Assembly (NCBI GenBank): GCA_003446375.1
Contig: DMAW01000182.1
Span: 1-25,613, forward strand
Direction of reading: 5' to 3'
Length of the DNA: 25,613 bases
Source of the DNA: Eubacteriaceae bacterium
GTDB lineage: Bacteria; Bacillota; Clostridia; Eubacteriales; Alkalibacteraceae
Shown: positions 25,343-25,613 of the stretch, piece by piece
Position numbering within the stretch: position 1 is the stretch's first letter
Layout: each line of letters opens with the position of its first letter
Program-made: the position numbers and the translations under genes
Notes under the pieces: model-generated
Told to the model about the DNA's origin: nothing
The model's database searches: none
What the model saw: the letters and a program-made list of their open reading frames with translations, nothing else

Positions 25343-25371
25343 ATAATATAGTATCGTTAAATAAATTTCAA
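25343..25371 (-). promoter_or_regulatory. Promoter of ndh
   Basis: On the - strand: TTGAAA (25371-25366), a 17-base spacer and TATTAT (25348-25343), for a start near 25336 and a 95-base leader. I see no terminator-like fold in the leader. Confidence 0.6.
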
Positions 25372-25467
25372 TATACGCAAAGAAATTTAATCGTATACAC
25401 GCATAAGATATTTTTTTAACGAGGGCTTAAATTTGTAAAAGAGGTATTTTTAACAAAATAATACATG

Positions 25468-25493
25468 TGAAATGAATTTAAAGATTAATTTCA
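25468..25493. repeat. Inverted repeat upstream of ndh (candidate operator)
   Basis: TGAAATGAAT and ATTAATTTCA are complementary over ten positions with one mismatch, separated by TTAAAG. It lies about 100 bases upstream of the ndh -35 and 45 bases upstream of the divergent + strand promoter. The motif is not one I can assign to a known regulator. Confidence 0.45.
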
Positions 25494-25537
25494 TCAGGCA
25501 ACATAATAAAGTTATAAATTTCACAAGTCGAAAAGTA

Positions 25538-25566
25538 TTGACTGAGTCATAGAGTGATGTTAAAAT
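25538..25566 (+). promoter_or_regulatory. Divergent + strand promoter leaving the window, with embedded palindrome
   Basis: TTGACT (25538-25543), a 17-base spacer and TAAAAT (25561-25566), predicting a start near 25573. The perfect palindrome TGACTGAGTCA (25539-25549) overlaps the -35 and would be well placed as a repressor site. The gene it serves lies beyond the right edge. Confidence 0.55.
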
Positions 25567-25613
25567 AAAAACGAACTAAAAATTTCATTAAGGGTAGTGT
25601 AAAGTAGGATATG

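Larger units (their letters stand above)
25241..25613. other. Non-coding region upstream of ndh, two divergent promoters
   Basis: 373 very AT-rich bases with no credible gene. It holds the ndh promoter (25343-25371, - strand), a near-perfect 10-bp inverted repeat (25468-25477 with 25484-25493, one mismatch) and a + strand promoter at 25538-25566. The middle (25372-25467) shows nothing I can name. The final ATG (25611-25613) could start the next + gene, but only a weak AGTAGGA precedes it. Confidence 0.7.

Noticed and set aside
25430..25460. Rex-type (NADH-sensing) site upstream of ndh: TTGTAAAA...TTTTTAACAA
   Set aside because: The half-sites are spaced too far apart for the usual Rex operator, and the region is so A/T-rich that such half-sites are expected by chance.
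1..25613. Sigma-54 promoters, CRISPR repeats, tRNA genes, insertion sequences
   Set aside because: Looked for by eye on both strands; none found. A covariance-model or repeat-finder run would be needed to exclude short or degenerate cases.

Overview
The window is AT-rich chromosomal DNA from what looks like an anaerobic member of the Firmicutes (Clostridia). The evidence is AGGAGG-type ribosome binding sites, TTGACA/TATAAT-like promoters, short-loop terminators and a Bacillus/Clostridium-type gene set. I cannot name the genus. No tRNA, rRNA, CRISPR array, insertion sequence or phage gene was seen, and almost every base lies in a recognisable gene or a short regulatory gap.

Layout on the + strand: the end of a branched-chain amino acid ABC transporter (livG, cut by the left edge, and livF); glutamate synthase gltB-gltD with its own promoter and terminator; a lone cysteine-rich DUF362 protein; and a PII protein plus ammonium transporter (glnK-amtB). 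The stretch from 1.5 to 10.9 kb is therefore mainly nitrogen uptake and assimilation. Threonine synthesis follows as two divergent units: thrC-thrB plus a PheB/ThrR-like ACT regulator on the - strand, and hom-lysC on the + strand. The shared 136-bp gap has overlapping promoters and an imperfect inverted repeat. luxS (-) follows.

From 23.2 kb down to 17.0 kb an eight-gene - strand operon runs tightly packed: a NusG-domain-II protein, a Gx-transporter/HepS-like membrane protein, a trans-polyprenyl diphosphate synthase, UbiD, UbiA, UbiX, and an SsuB/SsuC-like ABC ATPase and permease with no binding protein. Just upstream is a type II NADH dehydrogenase fused to a DoxX-like membrane domain. The order ndh2, NusG-II (EetA-like), Gx (EetB-like), polyprenyl synthase resembles the Listeria flavin-based extracellular electron transfer locus. 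Here the DmkA/MenA-type step is replaced by a UbiA/UbiD/UbiX set of the kind used late in futalosine-type menaquinone synthesis. This is the most interesting part of the window. The flavoprotein genes expected for full extracellular electron transfer (FMN-binding lipoprotein and ApbE/FmnB) are not inside the window.

The right edge holds a 373-bp non-coding region with a - strand promoter for the NADH dehydrogenase and a divergent + strand promoter for a gene beyond the window.
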